A DNA stretch of 64,000 bases, taken from assembly GCF_001636055.1 (NCBI RefSeq), contig NZ_CP011789.1:3782001-3846000 (forward strand), written 5' to 3'. Made by a program: the position numbers and the translations under genes. The notes beneath the pieces were generated by a model. That model was not told the DNA's origin. It did not search any database and saw nothing but the letters and a program-made list of their open reading frames with translations. Below are positions 16,032 through 25,614 of the stretch, in pieces; position 1 is the stretch's first letter; each line of letters starts with the position of its first letter. This DNA comes from Pseudomonas putida. Its GTDB lineage: Bacteria > Pseudomonadota > Gammaproteobacteria > Pseudomonadales > Pseudomonadaceae.

Positions 16032-16790
16032 ATGATGACTGTCCGACACTTGCGTGGCCTGTTACTGCCGCTGCTGCTGCTCGCGGCCTGGGAGTACGCC
16101 TCGCGCCAGGATGCAGCCGGCGCCTATGCCTTCGTGTCCTTGTCCAAGGTCGGCTCGGCACTGCTCGAGCTGCTTGGCAACGGCGAGCTGCCGGTCAACC
16201 TGCTGGCGAGCCTGGCGCGCACCAGCAGCGGCCTCGCCCTGGGCATGCTGGCCGGCATCGCCCTCGGCGCACTGATGGCCTTGTCGCCGTTGGCCAACCG
16301 CCTGACCGCACCGCTGTTCCATGCCCTGCGCCAGGTCCCGATGCTCGGCTGGATTCCGCTGATCGCCCTGTGGTTCGGCAATGGCGAGCCGGCCAAGTTG
16401 CTGATCGTGAGTGTGGCGGCGTTCTATCCGATGGTGCTCAACACCTACGAAGGCCTGCGCCAGGTCGACGTCCGCCAGCGTGAGGTCGGTCAGGTGCTGA
16501 TGCTCGATCGCTGGCAGCAACTGCGCCTGATCCTGCTGCCCGGTGCCTTGCCGAGCATCGCCACCGGCGTGCTGCAGGCCCTGGCCTTCGCCTGGGTCAC
16601 GGCCGTTGGCAGCGAGCTGTTCCTCGCCTCTGGCGCCGGCCTTGGCAACCTGATGATGAACGCCGAAGCCGGCGCACGGATGGAAGTGATCATCGTCTGT
16701 GTACTGTGCATCGGCCTGTGCGGCTACCTGATGACCTGGCTGTGCACCCGTTTCTGCCGGCGCCTGCTGCGCTGGCGCACCACTGATTGA
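16032..16790 (+). CDS. SsuC-type ABC transporter permease 2
   Basis: A 252-residue permease of the same family as the preceding gene, clearly related to it (LFHALRQVPMLGWIPL against LFHTLRQVPSIALIPM) but diverged. It has about six membrane helices. GAGGAG lies 7 bases before the ATG at 16032; a second ATG at 16035 is possible. The gene begins 8 bases after the first permease. It likely pairs with permease 1 around the ATPase encoded next. Import of sulfonate-like or sulfinate-like compounds is inferred from the family and the regulon. Confidence 0.87.
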   Translation: MMTVRHLRGLLLPLLLLAAWEYASRQDAAGAYAFVSLSKVGSALLELLGNGELPVNLLASLARTSSGLALGMLAGIALGALMALSPLANRLTAPLFHALRQVPMLGWIPLIALWFGNGEPAKLLIVSVAAFYPMVLNTYEGLRQVDVRQREVGQVLMLDRWQQLRLILLPGALPSIATGVLQALAFAWVTAVGSELFLASGAGLGNLMMNAEAGARMEVIIVCVLCIGLCGYLMTWLCTRFCRRLLRWRTTD

Positions 16791-16801
16791 AGGCCGCGAC
16801 C

Positions 16802-17587
16802 ATGAATGCCATCGCCCATCCCCACCCGCCTGCCGTGCAGGCCGGCGCCCTGCAGATCCGCCGCCTGAGCAAGGCCTATCGGCTCAAGGGCCAGACCCTG
16901 CCGGTGCTGCAGGACATCGACCTGGACATTCGTCCCGGCGAGTTCATCAGCATCCTCGGTGCCAGCGGCTGCGGCAAATCGACCCTGCTGCGGCTGATCG
17001 TCGGCCTGGACACCGATCACCAGGGCACGATCGTGCTCGACGGCCAACCGGTACGCGGCCCGGGCCTTGAGCGCGGCATCGTGTTCCAGGACCACCGCCT
17101 GTTTCCCTGGATGACCCTGCAGCAAAACATCGCCCTGGCCCTGAAGAACCACGCGCTGCCTGCCGAGGAAAAGCAGCGCCTGGTCGCCGAGCATATCGAG
17201 CTGGTTGGTCTGCGCGGCTTCGAACACGCCTATCCACACCAGTTGTCTGGCGGCATGGCCCAGCGTGCGGCGATTGCCCGGGCGTTGGTGAACAAGCCCA
17301 AGGTGCTGCTGCTCGACGAACCCCTGGGCGCGCTCGATGCCTTGACCCGGGTACGCCTGCAGCAGGAGCTGCAGCGCATCCGCGAGCGCGAGCGTTGCAC
17401 CGTGGTGATGGTCACCCATGACATCGAAGAAGCGCTGTACCTGGGTGACCGAGTGATCGTGATGGATGCCCACCCGGGGCGCATTCGCGAAGACCTGCCT
17501 ATCGACCTGGCACATCCACGCGAGCGCACCCATCCCGCCCTTCAGATCCTGAAACAGCGCCTGCTCGAGCAGCTCATGGCGCATTGA
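16802..17587 (+). CDS. SsuB-type ABC transporter ATP-binding protein
   Basis: A 261-residue ATPase with Walker A GASGCGKST (about 49-57), a Q-loop in VFQDHRLFPW, signature LSGGMAQR (near 149-156), Walker B LLLDEPLGALD and the switch His in VMVTHD. The LFPW and DEPLGALD forms are typical of nitrate, sulfonate and taurine importers. The ATG at 16802 lies 12 bases after the second permease. The gene ends only 4 bases before the convergent stop of the NEL-domain gene, with no hairpin terminator visible, so the two transcripts probably overlap. Confidence 0.9.
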   Translation: MNAIAHPHPPAVQAGALQIRRLSKAYRLKGQTLPVLQDIDLDIRPGEFISILGASGCGKSTLLRLIVGLDTDHQGTIVLDGQPVRGPGLERGIVFQDHRLFPWMTLQQNIALALKNHALPAEEKQRLVAEHIELVGLRGFEHAYPHQLSGGMAQRAAIARALVNKPKVLLLDEPLGALDALTRVRLQQELQRIRERERCTVVMVTHDIEEALYLGDRVIVMDAHPGRIREDLPIDLAHPRERTHPALQILKQRLLEQLMAH

Positions 17588-17591
17588 ACCT

Positions 17592-20500
17592 TTAGCCTTT
17601 AACCCACGGATGCGCGTCCAGCATGCTCAGGGTGAACGCCAGGACCAACTCGTGCTCGGCAGCACTGCGCTCCTCGGCCAACGCCTCGATATTTTCCAGC
17701 ACACTCTGCTCTGGCGCGGACTCGACCTCGGCCATCAGTGTTTCGAGGCGATCATGGTAGGGCTGGTTGAGCGTTTCGAATGCGTCGGGCTGCGTGTTGC
17801 GCAGATAGTCCTGCCAGAAGCTTCGCTGTACCAAGGATTCGGCAATGCGAGTATCGGTTTCCGCCTGCAGAATCGCCGTGCTGGCCACACGCAGTTGTGT
17901 GTCCCCTACATCAGAGAACATCCGGTGGTACATGTAGCGTGACTGGGCCGGCAGCCCGAGCGGCCTGACCAGCCCGGCCCGGTATGCGAGATGCACCTCT
18001 ACCTCGTCGAGCAAACCATAGGGGTTGGTGGCACGCGCCTGTTGAATGTGCTGGGCGGCGATTCTGTCGACCTCGTCCAGCCGATACAGCTCGCGGCCCA
18101 ATTGCGTCAATGCGGGGCCGACCGCAGCGGGGGCCAGCCCGGCAGTGCGTGTGGCGACCAGCGCGCGGACTTCCAGCAGGCTGAAAATCAGCAGCATCTG
18201 GTCCGAGCAGGTTCGTGGCCCGGCAGCCTGCTGGAAAATCGCCTCGCGAACCTCGCTGTTCTGTACGCAGGCGTCGATCACCTGCCAGACCCTGCGCCGC
18301 AGGTCCAATCCCTGCAGTGCGTAGTCACGGGAACGGCCAAGATCATGAAGAAAGCGCATCAGGTCACTGCTGCCCGGTTCATGCAACAGTCCCGTCCATT
18401 GGCGCTCTCGCACCGTTCTCTCCACATCGGTGGAGCCTGCCAGCCAGAGTTCGAGCGACTCCTGCCCTCCCGGGACATGTCGACGCAGGGGCAAGGCCAC
18501 CGCAGCATCCTCTCCCATCGTGGTACGCAGTGCGGCCTGCGTGGCTTCCGGCAACGGATTGTCATGCAGGCTCAGGCCTGCCAGGCGACGACGCGAACGG
18601 GCAAGGGACGGGCTCATGTCGTTGATATTGTTGTCGCGCAGGTCGATATCCTCGAGCTGCGGATGCATGTACACCTCGACAGGCAGCTCGGCCAGACCAG
18701 TACCACGCAATGACAGACGCTGCAGGTTCTCCAGGGGGCCAAGCGGCGGCAGTCGACCGATGGGGTTGTGCGCAAGGTCCAGGGTACGCAGTTGTGTCAA
18801 CACGCTCAGCCTGGCCATGCCGGCTTCGTCGATGACGATCTGGTTGCCGGCCAGGCGCAGTTCGGTGAGCTGCGTCAGCACCTGCAGCCCGTCAGGGATA
18901 CGGTCGATCAGGTTGTCACGCAGATCGAGGCTGCGCAGGTTGGCAAAGCGCGAGAGAAAATCTGCGTCGATTGTCGGCAGGTTCAAGCGGCGCAACGTCA
19001 GTTGGGTGACATGCTCGAACGTCACGCCCTCGGGGAGTACGGGCAGGCTGTCGAGCCGTTCGCTGTCGATGATCAGCCGGTATTGGCCATCCTGCTCGGC
19101 ACGCTTGCGCCGCCAGCAATGGCGGATGCGCCGGGCGACCAGGCGACGCCGCTCGAGCATGGGCACGCGGGTTGCCTCGCGACGCCAGGTGCCCAGGCTT
19201 TGGTTGAGGCGAATCATTAGCTGTTGCAGGTTGCGCAGGTGATCCCACAGGCCCTCGCCGCGTTGACGCACAGTCTCCAGGTAGGTTTCCACCTCGACGT
19301 CCGACAGGGTTGGAAAGACTTGCTGGTAGCCGCGCAGCAGCGCAAGACGTGACCCTTCGGGCCGGCCGCTCAACGGGTAACCGATGCGTCCGTCGCCCAA
19401 ACGTTGTGGAGGGCGCAGCCCTGTACCGATGGGCGCCATGCCAATGAGGCGGGCCGCTTGCTCGCGCTGGGCAAAGGCGCGCTCGGCCAGGGCACTGGCC
19501 AGGTGCCGGGCAGAACTGGCCGCCTCGCCCAACTGCAGGCGTTGTGGGGCATCCAGATGCCACAGCAGGGCCTGGAACAGATCGTCCGTGGCGTAGGCAC
19601 CCGGCATGGGCGTCCCTTGCGCATCGACTGCCAGATAGCCTTTCGCGGTCTTGATCATTCGACGCGTCTGGCTGGCAAGCGAATCGCCTACCTGTGCCAG
19701 CACCTGGCCGTCGAACTGTCCGTCACGCACCTCGACACGTACAGAGCTGTCCCAGGGCGACCAGGCCTGCAACAGTCCCAACGTCAGTTGTTCGGTATCC
19801 TGAACCACCGCGGCGGCCTGCTCGAAACCTGCACAGGCCCGATCAAGACGGGCGTCACGCAACTGCCATCGCGCACGCTCGGCCAACCCCAGTGGCACCC
19901 GCCCTTGCTCCAGCAGTTGCTGGAGCTGGTCAGCATTGGCCTGGTCGAGTAGCTCCTGGCCAGCACGCGTCGTGAGGGAGGGAAAATCACGGTGCAAGGG
20001 CTGCGCTGCCGGGACGGGTGTGGCCTGCTGCTCCTGGACGTGAGCTTCGAAGGCGGCGCCACGCAATTTGGGGAAGCTGGCGTGCAACTGATAACGCTGC
20101 GCCGCATCGTACAGGCGCGCTGGCGCAGGTGCATTTTCAAGGTGCAGGCGCCGTAGCTGCGACTCATCCATGCCAATGCTGCGCAGCAGCGGGCCGGCCA
20201 TATCGTCACTCACCTGACGCAACCCTCTGCCCAGGCGGCGTATCAGCACGCCTTCCCCCTGCCATCGTTGGGCAGACTCCAGGGCATGACGCACGCCACC
20301 GGCGCCGTTGTCCTCAAGTGCGATGGTCGGCGCCTCGGGCCGGTTCGGATGCGCCACTGCGGCTACATCCGGGTCGGCGCCCAACCGGTAGGTCATCTCC
20401 TCGACCCCTTGATACGCGTGTCCGTCGTGGATTGCACGCTCACCGGGCGCCAGCGCCAACTCTTGCGTGGCATAACCCGGAAGATCGGCACGCGCCAGGC

Positions 20501-21917
20501 GCAGTTCACCATCGGCATTCTGTATGGGTGCCAGCTCGTCGACCTGCGCTACGCGCTCAAGCACCTTGCTGGCGCCGACCGTGAGGCCGAGCATCGCAAC
20601 GTTCTGCGCCACGGCCACCAGATGGCCAAGCGCAGCCTCGCGATCACCGAGCTCCCAGTCACGGTAGCCCTCATACACTTCTTCGGTCAGCTGCTCGGCG
20701 GTGATCGCCAGCAGTGGCAAGCCAAGTTCTGGAACGAAGAAGCTGGCAATGCCCAGAATGTCGAGACCCAGGCCCTTGAGCCAGTGCAGGCGACGATCAC
20801 GCTCAGCGCTGTCGACCAGGCTGGTCGGCACGGCCAGCACCTTTGCATCGTCCAGCAGGGTATCGACCTGCACCTGGCGCAGGTGGGCGAACAGCGCGCC
20901 GCCGACAGACTGCCACCGACCATCCAGCTCGATGGTATCCTGCGGGCCGCCTTCGGCCAGCAACCGTTTCAGCACCTGAGCAAAATGCACGCGGTCCTTT
21001 ACGCTGACGAAGCGCTGGAAGAACGACCAGTAATCAGCCTTACGAAAACGCTTGCCCAACGCTTTGAACAGCTCGGACCAGGAGCGGTGGACACTCAGTA
21101 CGCCCTGCGGATCGTCCGGTATCCAGGCAATCAACTGCGCAAGCTGAGCATCTGCGCCCTCTTTTGCGGGCATCTGGAACACCACCACCCCCTGGATCTT
21201 GCGGCCCAGCAGGCGCATGTCCAGTGCCGTCAACGTGGCTGACTGGGGCGTCGCAGCGCAGACCTTTTGCAGCTCCGCCAGCATGTGCTCGTCGATATCG
21301 CCCTTGAGCCGCGCCAGCCACGCTGCAGCCTCCAGTCCCTCTCGCCAGCCCCGCTCGAGCAAGGCTTCATTGTTTCGGCGTACGGCATCGTTGCCAAACA
21401 GCACGCCCTTGAGATGCTGCTGGTAAAGCCCCCCCAGATCCAGGGAGCGACACAGGCCCGCAAAGGCCCGGGGCTGCAGGGCAAGCCTGTTGCCTTGCGC
21501 ATCGACCACTGCCGACGCTGCCTGCCAGGCGACCTTCGATGTTTCGGCACGATCGAAATTATGCAGTGCCGAGGCCAGCAGACTGTTTTCGAAACTGCGA
21601 GTGACGATGCCATCCGGGACCCAGCCGACGCCTGACGGGAAGCGGATCTGGACTTCGCGCCGCAGCATGCTGCGACGCACATCCAACGAGGGTTGCACCC
21701 GTTTGTCCAACGCTTCGCTGAGCAAGGGCGCGGCGAATTCGTCCAGCGGTTGGATCTGCCCAAGCAGGGCGCGCACCGCATGCTGCGTACGCTGCTGGGC
21801 GCGCAACGCCCGGTGCAGTCCATCCAGTTGTTCGGGCTTGGCTGCGCTCAACCAATCGGGCAGACGGCTGGCGATCAGTGTATCGATCGTTTCATCGGGA
21901 AGGGGTTGGGTCGACAT
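17592..21917 (-). CDS. Large LRR protein with C-terminal NEL-type E3 ubiquitin ligase domain
   Basis: A 1441-residue protein without a signal peptide. The first ~950 residues form a large region of the type found in many Pseudomonas LRR-NEL proteins, of unclear function. Leucine-rich repeats run from about 985 to 1150, with units such as LRSLDLRDNLIDRIPDGL and LRTLDLAHNPIGRLPPL. The C-terminal ~270 residues match the NEL (novel E3 ligase) domain of Shigella IpaH and Salmonella SspH. Cys1237 lies in the CSD form of the catalytic Cys-x-Asp motif (PRTCSDQM). Such enzymes move ubiquitin onto eukaryotic proteins, so this is a likely effector or toxin for a eukaryotic host. No secretion or chaperone gene is adjacent. 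The ATG at 21917 follows GGAG; a start 18 bases earlier is less likely. Confidence 0.85.
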   Translation of the reverse strand: MSTQPLPDETIDTLIASRLPDWLSAAKPEQLDGLHRALRAQQRTQHAVRALLGQIQPLDEFAAPLLSEALDKRVQPSLDVRRSMLRREVQIRFPSGVGWVPDGIVTRSFENSLLASALHNFDRAETSKVAWQAASAVVDAQGNRLALQPRAFAGLCRSLDLGGLYQQHLKGVLFGNDAVRRNNEALLERGWREGLEAAAWLARLKGDIDEHMLAELQKVCAATPQSATLTALDMRLLGRKIQGVVVFQMPAKEGADAQLAQLIAWIPDDPQGVLSVHRSWSELFKALGKRFRKADYWSFFQRFVSVKDRVHFAQVLKRLLAEGGPQDTIELDGRWQSVGGALFAHLRQVQVDTLLDDAKVLAVPTSLVDSAERDRRLHWLKGLGLDILGIASFFVPELGLPLLAITAEQLTEEVYEGYRDWELGDREAALGHLVAVAQNVAMLGLTVGASKVLERVAQVDELAPIQNADGELRLARADLPGYATQELALAPGERAIHDGHAYQGVEEMTYRLGADPDVAAVAHPNRPEAPTIALEDNGAGGVRHALESAQRWQGEGVLIRRLGRGLRQVSDDMAGPLLRSIGMDESQLRRLHLENAPAPARLYDAAQRYQLHASFPKLRGAAFEAHVQEQQATPVPAAQPLHRDFPSLTTRAGQELLDQANADQLQQLLEQGRVPLGLAERARWQLRDARLDRACAGFEQAAAVVQDTEQLTLGLLQAWSPWDSSVRVEVRDGQFDGQVLAQVGDSLASQTRRMIKTAKGYLAVDAQGTPMPGAYATDDLFQALLWHLDAPQRLQLGEAASSARHLASALAERAFAQREQAARLIGMAPIGTGLRPPQRLGDGRIGYPLSGRPEGSRLALLRGYQQVFPTLSDVEVETYLETVRQRGEGLWDHLRNLQQLMIRLNQSLGTWRREATRVPMLERRRLVARRIRHCWRRKRAEQDGQYRLIIDSERLDSLPVLPEGVTFEHVTQLTLRRLNLPTIDADFLSRFANLRSLDLRDNLIDRIPDGLQVLTQLTELRLAGNQIVIDEAGMARLSVLTQLRTLDLAHNPIGRLPPLGPLENLQRLSLRGTGLAELPVEVYMHPQLEDIDLRDNNINDMSPSLARSRRRLAGLSLHDNPLPEATQAALRTTMGEDAAVALPLRRHVPGGQESLELWLAGSTDVERTVRERQWTGLLHEPGSSDLMRFLHDLGRSRDYALQGLDLRRRVWQVIDACVQNSEVREAIFQQAAGPRTCSDQMLLIFSLLEVRALVATRTAGLAPAAVGPALTQLGRELYRLDEVDRIAAQHIQQARATNPYGLLDEVEVHLAYRAGLVRPLGLPAQSRYMYHRMFSDVGDTQLRVASTAILQAETDTRIAESLVQRSFWQDYLRNTQPDAFETLNQPYHDRLETLMAEVESAPEQSVLENIEALAEERSAAEHELVLAFTLSMLDAHPWVKG

Positions 21918-21987
21918 GATACTGCTCCATCGCATTGAAAACGCGCATGAAGCCAGCGGGTGCAGAAGCGCACGTGGTAGCTATGTC

Positions 21988-22956
21988 TCAAGTGCCGGGC
22001 AAACGCAGATCCACCCCCATGGCCTGGGCGAAGGTTTTCACCAGTGGGCTGCGTGGGGTGTTGTGCCGCAGGATCAGGCAAAACGGTGTATGAAAACGCA
22101 CCATCTCTGGATGGATCGCACGCAAGCGGCCCTGGCTGACCAGCGATTGCGCAAAGTGACAGGGCAGAAAACCGATGAAGTTGCCCGTGAGCAGCAGCAT
22201 GGCCACCGCCTCGACCTGGGTGGCCGACGTCTGGTTGTTCTCCTGTTCGAAGAACTGCCATTTGGCCGTGTGCATGGCATAGCGATGGTGCACGAAGTTG
22301 TGTTCGCGCAGGCTGTCGAGGGGGATGTCCGCATCGCTTCGAGCGAACAATGGATGGCCTTCGCCGCAATACAACGCCGAGGCTTCCTGGTACATCTCGA
22401 AGTAGTCGAACTCTTCCCGGCGCTGGTACAGCGGGACAATGCCGGCAATGAAGCGACCTTCGATGACGCCGCGCTCCACCTCGTCCAGCTGTGCCACGTT
22501 CAGGCGGACACGCACCTTCGGGTGATCGCTGGAAATTTGCCGGATCGCAGCGATCAGCGGCGAGCCGCGATCGGACAGGGTGTTGTCGATGGCGCCCACG
22601 CCCAGTTCGCCGATCAGCTCGTTCTGGGCACTGCTGATGCGGTCGCGGAAGTTGTCGACCGAGTTGAACAGCTCGATCGAGGCCTGGTACACCACCTGCC
22701 CTTCTTCGGTCAGGCTGAAACCTTCGCGCCCGCGGCTGCACAACCGCATGCCGATACGGATTTCCAGATCGGAAATCTGCTTGCTGATCGCTGCCAGGCC
22801 CACGTTCAATTCGTTCTGCGCCGCGCTGAAGCCTCCTGCCTCGACCACTGCCTTGAACACCTTGAGCAGTTTGAAGTCCTGGCCACTCAAGGCCAGTGGC
22901 GCACGAATGCGGGTTTTTTCCGGCAGGTTTCCCGCAGTGGAAAGTGAGGTTTCCAT
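21988..22956 (-). CDS. LysR-family transcriptional regulator divergent from the argH paralogue
   Basis: A 322-residue LysR-type regulator. About 25 extra residues precede the winged helix-turn-helix (FKLLKVFKAVVEAGGFSAAQ and on, about 28-90), followed by an effector-binding domain. It is divergent from the argH-like operon at 23203, with 246 bases between. This is the usual arrangement for a LysR regulator of the neighbouring genes. The shared gap holds a possible operator at 23039-23055. The inducer is unknown; an amino acid or related compound carried by the adjacent transporter is the best guess. Confidence 0.88.
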   Translation of the reverse strand: METSLSTAGNLPEKTRIRAPLALSGQDFKLLKVFKAVVEAGGFSAAQNELNVGLAAISKQISDLEIRIGMRLCSRGREGFSLTEEGQVVYQASIELFNSVDNFRDRISSAQNELIGELGVGAIDNTLSDRGSPLIAAIRQISSDHPKVRVRLNVAQLDEVERGVIEGRFIAGIVPLYQRREEFDYFEMYQEASALYCGEGHPLFARSDADIPLDSLREHNFVHHRYAMHTAKWQFFEQENNQTSATQVEAVAMLLLTGNFIGFLPCHFAQSLVSQGRLRAIHPEMVRFHTPFCLILRHNTPRSPLVKTFAQAMGVDLRLPGT

Positions 22957-23038
22957 TGTAAGTATTTACCTCGCGCTCGGCTTTCAACAGGCTGGATAGC
23001 ACAACAAGAAATCAGCCGGCCTCGCCATCATGACCTTA

Positions 23039-23055
23039 TGCAACGGCATATTGCA
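23039..23055. promoter_or_regulatory. possible LysR operator
   Basis: TGCAA and TTGCA flank a seven-base spacer in the 246-base gap between the LysR gene and the argH-like gene. The size and dyad symmetry resemble LysR-type binding sites, but the site does not strictly follow T-N11-A. Evidence is symmetry and position only. Confidence 0.35.
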
Positions 23056-23202
23056 AGACTCACCGTAATCCCTATTTTAGTCGCAAGCGATTGATTTAAC
23101 TCATTTTTACACCCTGCCCCAAGCTATGTGAAACCTGCCTTCGCAGGCCTCATGACGGCCCGAACCTGCTGACAGAAGATTCTCCTTCGAGGAACGACAA
23201 CA

Positions 23203-24630
23203 ATGACTCAGCCCACCGATCGCCTCTGGGGCGCCCGCTTCGCCTCAGGCCCTGCAGCCGCCCTCGCCGCCCTGTCGCGCTCGCCGCAACGCTATTTCCA
23301 GATGGCACCGTACGACCTCGCAGGCTCCCGTGCCCATACCCGTGAGCTGCAGCGCGCAGGCCTGCTGGACAGCGACGAGACCACGCGCATGCTGGCCGCC
23401 ATCGACACCCTCGACGCCGACTTTCGTGCCGGCCGCGTGCAGCCGATCGAGGACGACGAGGACGTGCACACCTTCCTCGAGCGCGTGCTGACCGAGCGTC
23501 TTGGTGCGCTGGGCGGCAAGCTGCGCGCCGGGCGCTCGCGCAATGACCAGGCGGCCAACGACCTACGCCTGTTCCTGCGCGATCACGCACGCAAGCTCGC
23601 CGAACAGGTGCTGGCGCTGCAGGACGCCCTGGTGAGCCAGGCCGAACAGCACGTCGACACACTGTGCCCAGGCTTCACCCACCTGCAACAGGCGCAGCCG
23701 ATCAGCTTCGCCCATCAGTTGCTGGCCCATGCGCAAGCCATGCTGCGTGACGTGCAACGCCTGGTCGACTGGGATGCACGCACGGCCCTGTCGCCCTTGG
23801 GCGCCGCGGCCATGGCGGGCTCGGCCATCGCCCGCCAGCCACAGCAGTCGGCGCTGGAGATGGGCTACAGCGGCCCGTGCGAGAACTCCATCGACGCCGT
23901 GGCCAGCCGCGACCATGTCGCCGAGTTCCTGTTCATCGCCAGCATGCTCGGCATCAACCTGTCGCGCCTGTCCGAGGAATTCTGCCTGTGGTCGTCGCGC
24001 CAGTTCCGCTGGGTCGAGCTGGACGATGCCTATGCCACCGGCAGTTCGATCATGCCGCAGAAGAAGAACCCGGACATCGCCGAGCTCACTCGCGGCAAGG
24101 CCGGGCGCCTGATCGGCAACCTGACCGGCCTGCTGTCCACCCTCAAGGCCCTGCCGCTGTCGTACAACCGCGACCTGGCCGAGGACAAGAGCGAGGTGAT
24201 GGACACGCTCGACACGTTGGGCCTGGTGCTCCCGGCCATGGCCGGCATGGTGCGGACCATGCAGGTGCGCGTGGACGAACTGCGCCGCCAGGCGCCGCTG
24301 GGCTTCACCCTGGCCACCGAGGTCGCCGACTGGCTGGCCATGCGCGGCGTACCGTTCAAGGAAGCTCACGAGATCACCGGGGCCTTGGTGCGCGCGTGTG
24401 AAGCCCAGGACATGGAGCTGTGGCAGGCGAGCCCGGCGATGCTCGCCGACATCGACCCGCGCCTGACGCCCGAGGTGCGCGAGAGCCTCACCCTGGAAGC
24501 TGCCATCGCCATGCGCAGCGGCCACGGAGGTACTGCCCCACAACGCGTGCGCGAGCAGATCGCGCGCCTGAAAGTCGCCCTTGAAGCACAGCAGGCCTGG
24601 GCTGCCCATTACCAAGGGCCGCGCACCTGA
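23203..24630 (+). CDS. Argininosuccinate lyase family protein (argH paralogue)
   Basis: A 475-residue member of the fumarase/aspartase superfamily. It carries the signature GSSIMPQKKNPD (about 282-293), the catalytic THLQQAQP block (166-173) and the RAGRSRNDQ segment (109-117) of argininosuccinate lyases. These enzymes eliminate fumarate from an N-succinyl adduct. The usual argH of Pseudomonas lies in a different setting. Here the gene leads an operon with a complete polar amino-acid ABC transporter, so it more likely acts on an imported compound than in arginine synthesis. ArgH-fold lyases for aminopolycarboxylates such as EDDS are known. The ATG at 23203 lies 9 bases after GAGGAAC. Confidence 0.85.
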   Translation: MTQPTDRLWGARFASGPAAALAALSRSPQRYFQMAPYDLAGSRAHTRELQRAGLLDSDETTRMLAAIDTLDADFRAGRVQPIEDDEDVHTFLERVLTERLGALGGKLRAGRSRNDQAANDLRLFLRDHARKLAEQVLALQDALVSQAEQHVDTLCPGFTHLQQAQPISFAHQLLAHAQAMLRDVQRLVDWDARTALSPLGAAAMAGSAIARQPQQSALEMGYSGPCENSIDAVASRDHVAEFLFIASMLGINLSRLSEEFCLWSSRQFRWVELDDAYATGSSIMPQKKNPDIAELTRGKAGRLIGNLTGLLSTLKALPLSYNRDLAEDKSEVMDTLDTLGLVLPAMAGMVRTMQVRVDELRRQAPLGFTLATEVADWLAMRGVPFKEAHEITGALVRACEAQDMELWQASPAMLADIDPRLTPEVRESLTLEAAIAMRSGHGGTAPQRVREQIARLKVALEAQQAWAAHYQGPRT

Positions 24631-24718
24631 AGACCTGTGGGCTGCGGTTTCGCAAGGACCTGCTGCCCGCCACCGATCGACACGCCCAGGCGCCCTGCGC
24701 CGACTGCGGAGCCACACC

Positions 24719-25597
24719 ATGAGTCAGATACACGCCAAACGCCTCGCCGATGAGCGCAGGCAACAGGAAAACGAGTTCGACATCAGCCGCTACGAGCATG
24801 TCCCGCGCCGTTATTACGGGCGCATGTTCTTCGCCACGCTGATCGTCGTGCTGTTGCTGGGGCTGGCCAATGCCTTTGCCAATGGCAAGATCGAATGGGC
24901 CTTCGTCGGCCAGTTCCTGACCTCCGAGGCGATCCTCTGGGGCCTGGGCAATACCATCGTCATGTCGGTGATCGCCATGGCCCTGGGCATCGTCTTCGGC
25001 GTCATCACGGCGGTGATGCGCATGTCGCAGAACCCGATCCTGCAGTACGTGGCGCTGGCCTACACCTGGCTGTTCCGGGGTACGCCGCTGATCCTGCAAC
25101 TGTTGCTGTGGTTCAACCTGGCGCTGATCTTCCCCACCATCGGCATTCCTGGTCTGTTCCAGTTCGACACCGTGACGCTGATGACCCCCTTCGTTGCCGC
25201 GCTGCTGGGCCTGAGCATCAACCAGGGCGCCTATACCGCCGAAGTGGTGCGTGCCGGTTTGCTGTCGGTGGACACTGGCCAGTACGAAGCGGCCAAGTCG
25301 ATCGGCATGCCGCGCCTGCAGGCGCTGCGCCGGATCATCCTGCCCCAGGCCATGCGCATCATCATCCCGCCGGTGGGCAACGAGTTCATCGGCATGGTCA
25401 AGATGACCAGCCTGGCCAGCGTCATCCAGTATTCGGAGCTGCTGCACAACGCGCAGAACATCTACTACGCCAACGCCCGAGTGATGGAGCTGCTGATCGT
25501 TGCCGGCATCTGGTACCTGGCAGTGGTCACCCTGCTGTCGTTCGGCCAGAGCCGCCTGGAACGTCACTTCGCCAAGGGCGCTGGCAAGCGCTCCTGA
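24719..25597 (+). CDS. Polar amino-acid ABC transporter permease
   Basis: A 292-residue permease of the HisM/GlnP family. It has an unusually long soluble N-terminus (about 40 residues, rich in charged residues), then about five membrane helices and the coupling loop [23 protein letters not shown] (about 200-222). It lies 88 bases after the argH-like gene and 17 bases before the ATPase gene. It is a single permease, so it probably works as a homodimer. An upstream in-frame start would overlap the argH-like gene and lacks support. Confidence 0.88.
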   Translation: MSQIHAKRLADERRQQENEFDISRYEHVPRRYYGRMFFATLIVVLLLGLANAFANGKIEWAFVGQFLTSEAILWGLGNTIVMSVIAMALGIVFGVITAVMRMSQNPILQYVALAYTWLFRGTPLILQLLLWFNLALIFPTIGIPGLFQFDTVTLMTPFVAALLGLSINQGAYTAEVVRAGLLSVDTGQYEAAKSIGMPRLQALRRIILPQAMRIIIPPVGNEFIGMVKMTSLASVIQYSELLHNAQNIYYANARVMELLIVAGIWYLAVVTLLSFGQSRLERHFAKGAGKRS

Positions 25598-25614
25598 TCG
25601 GCCATAGAGAGAAC

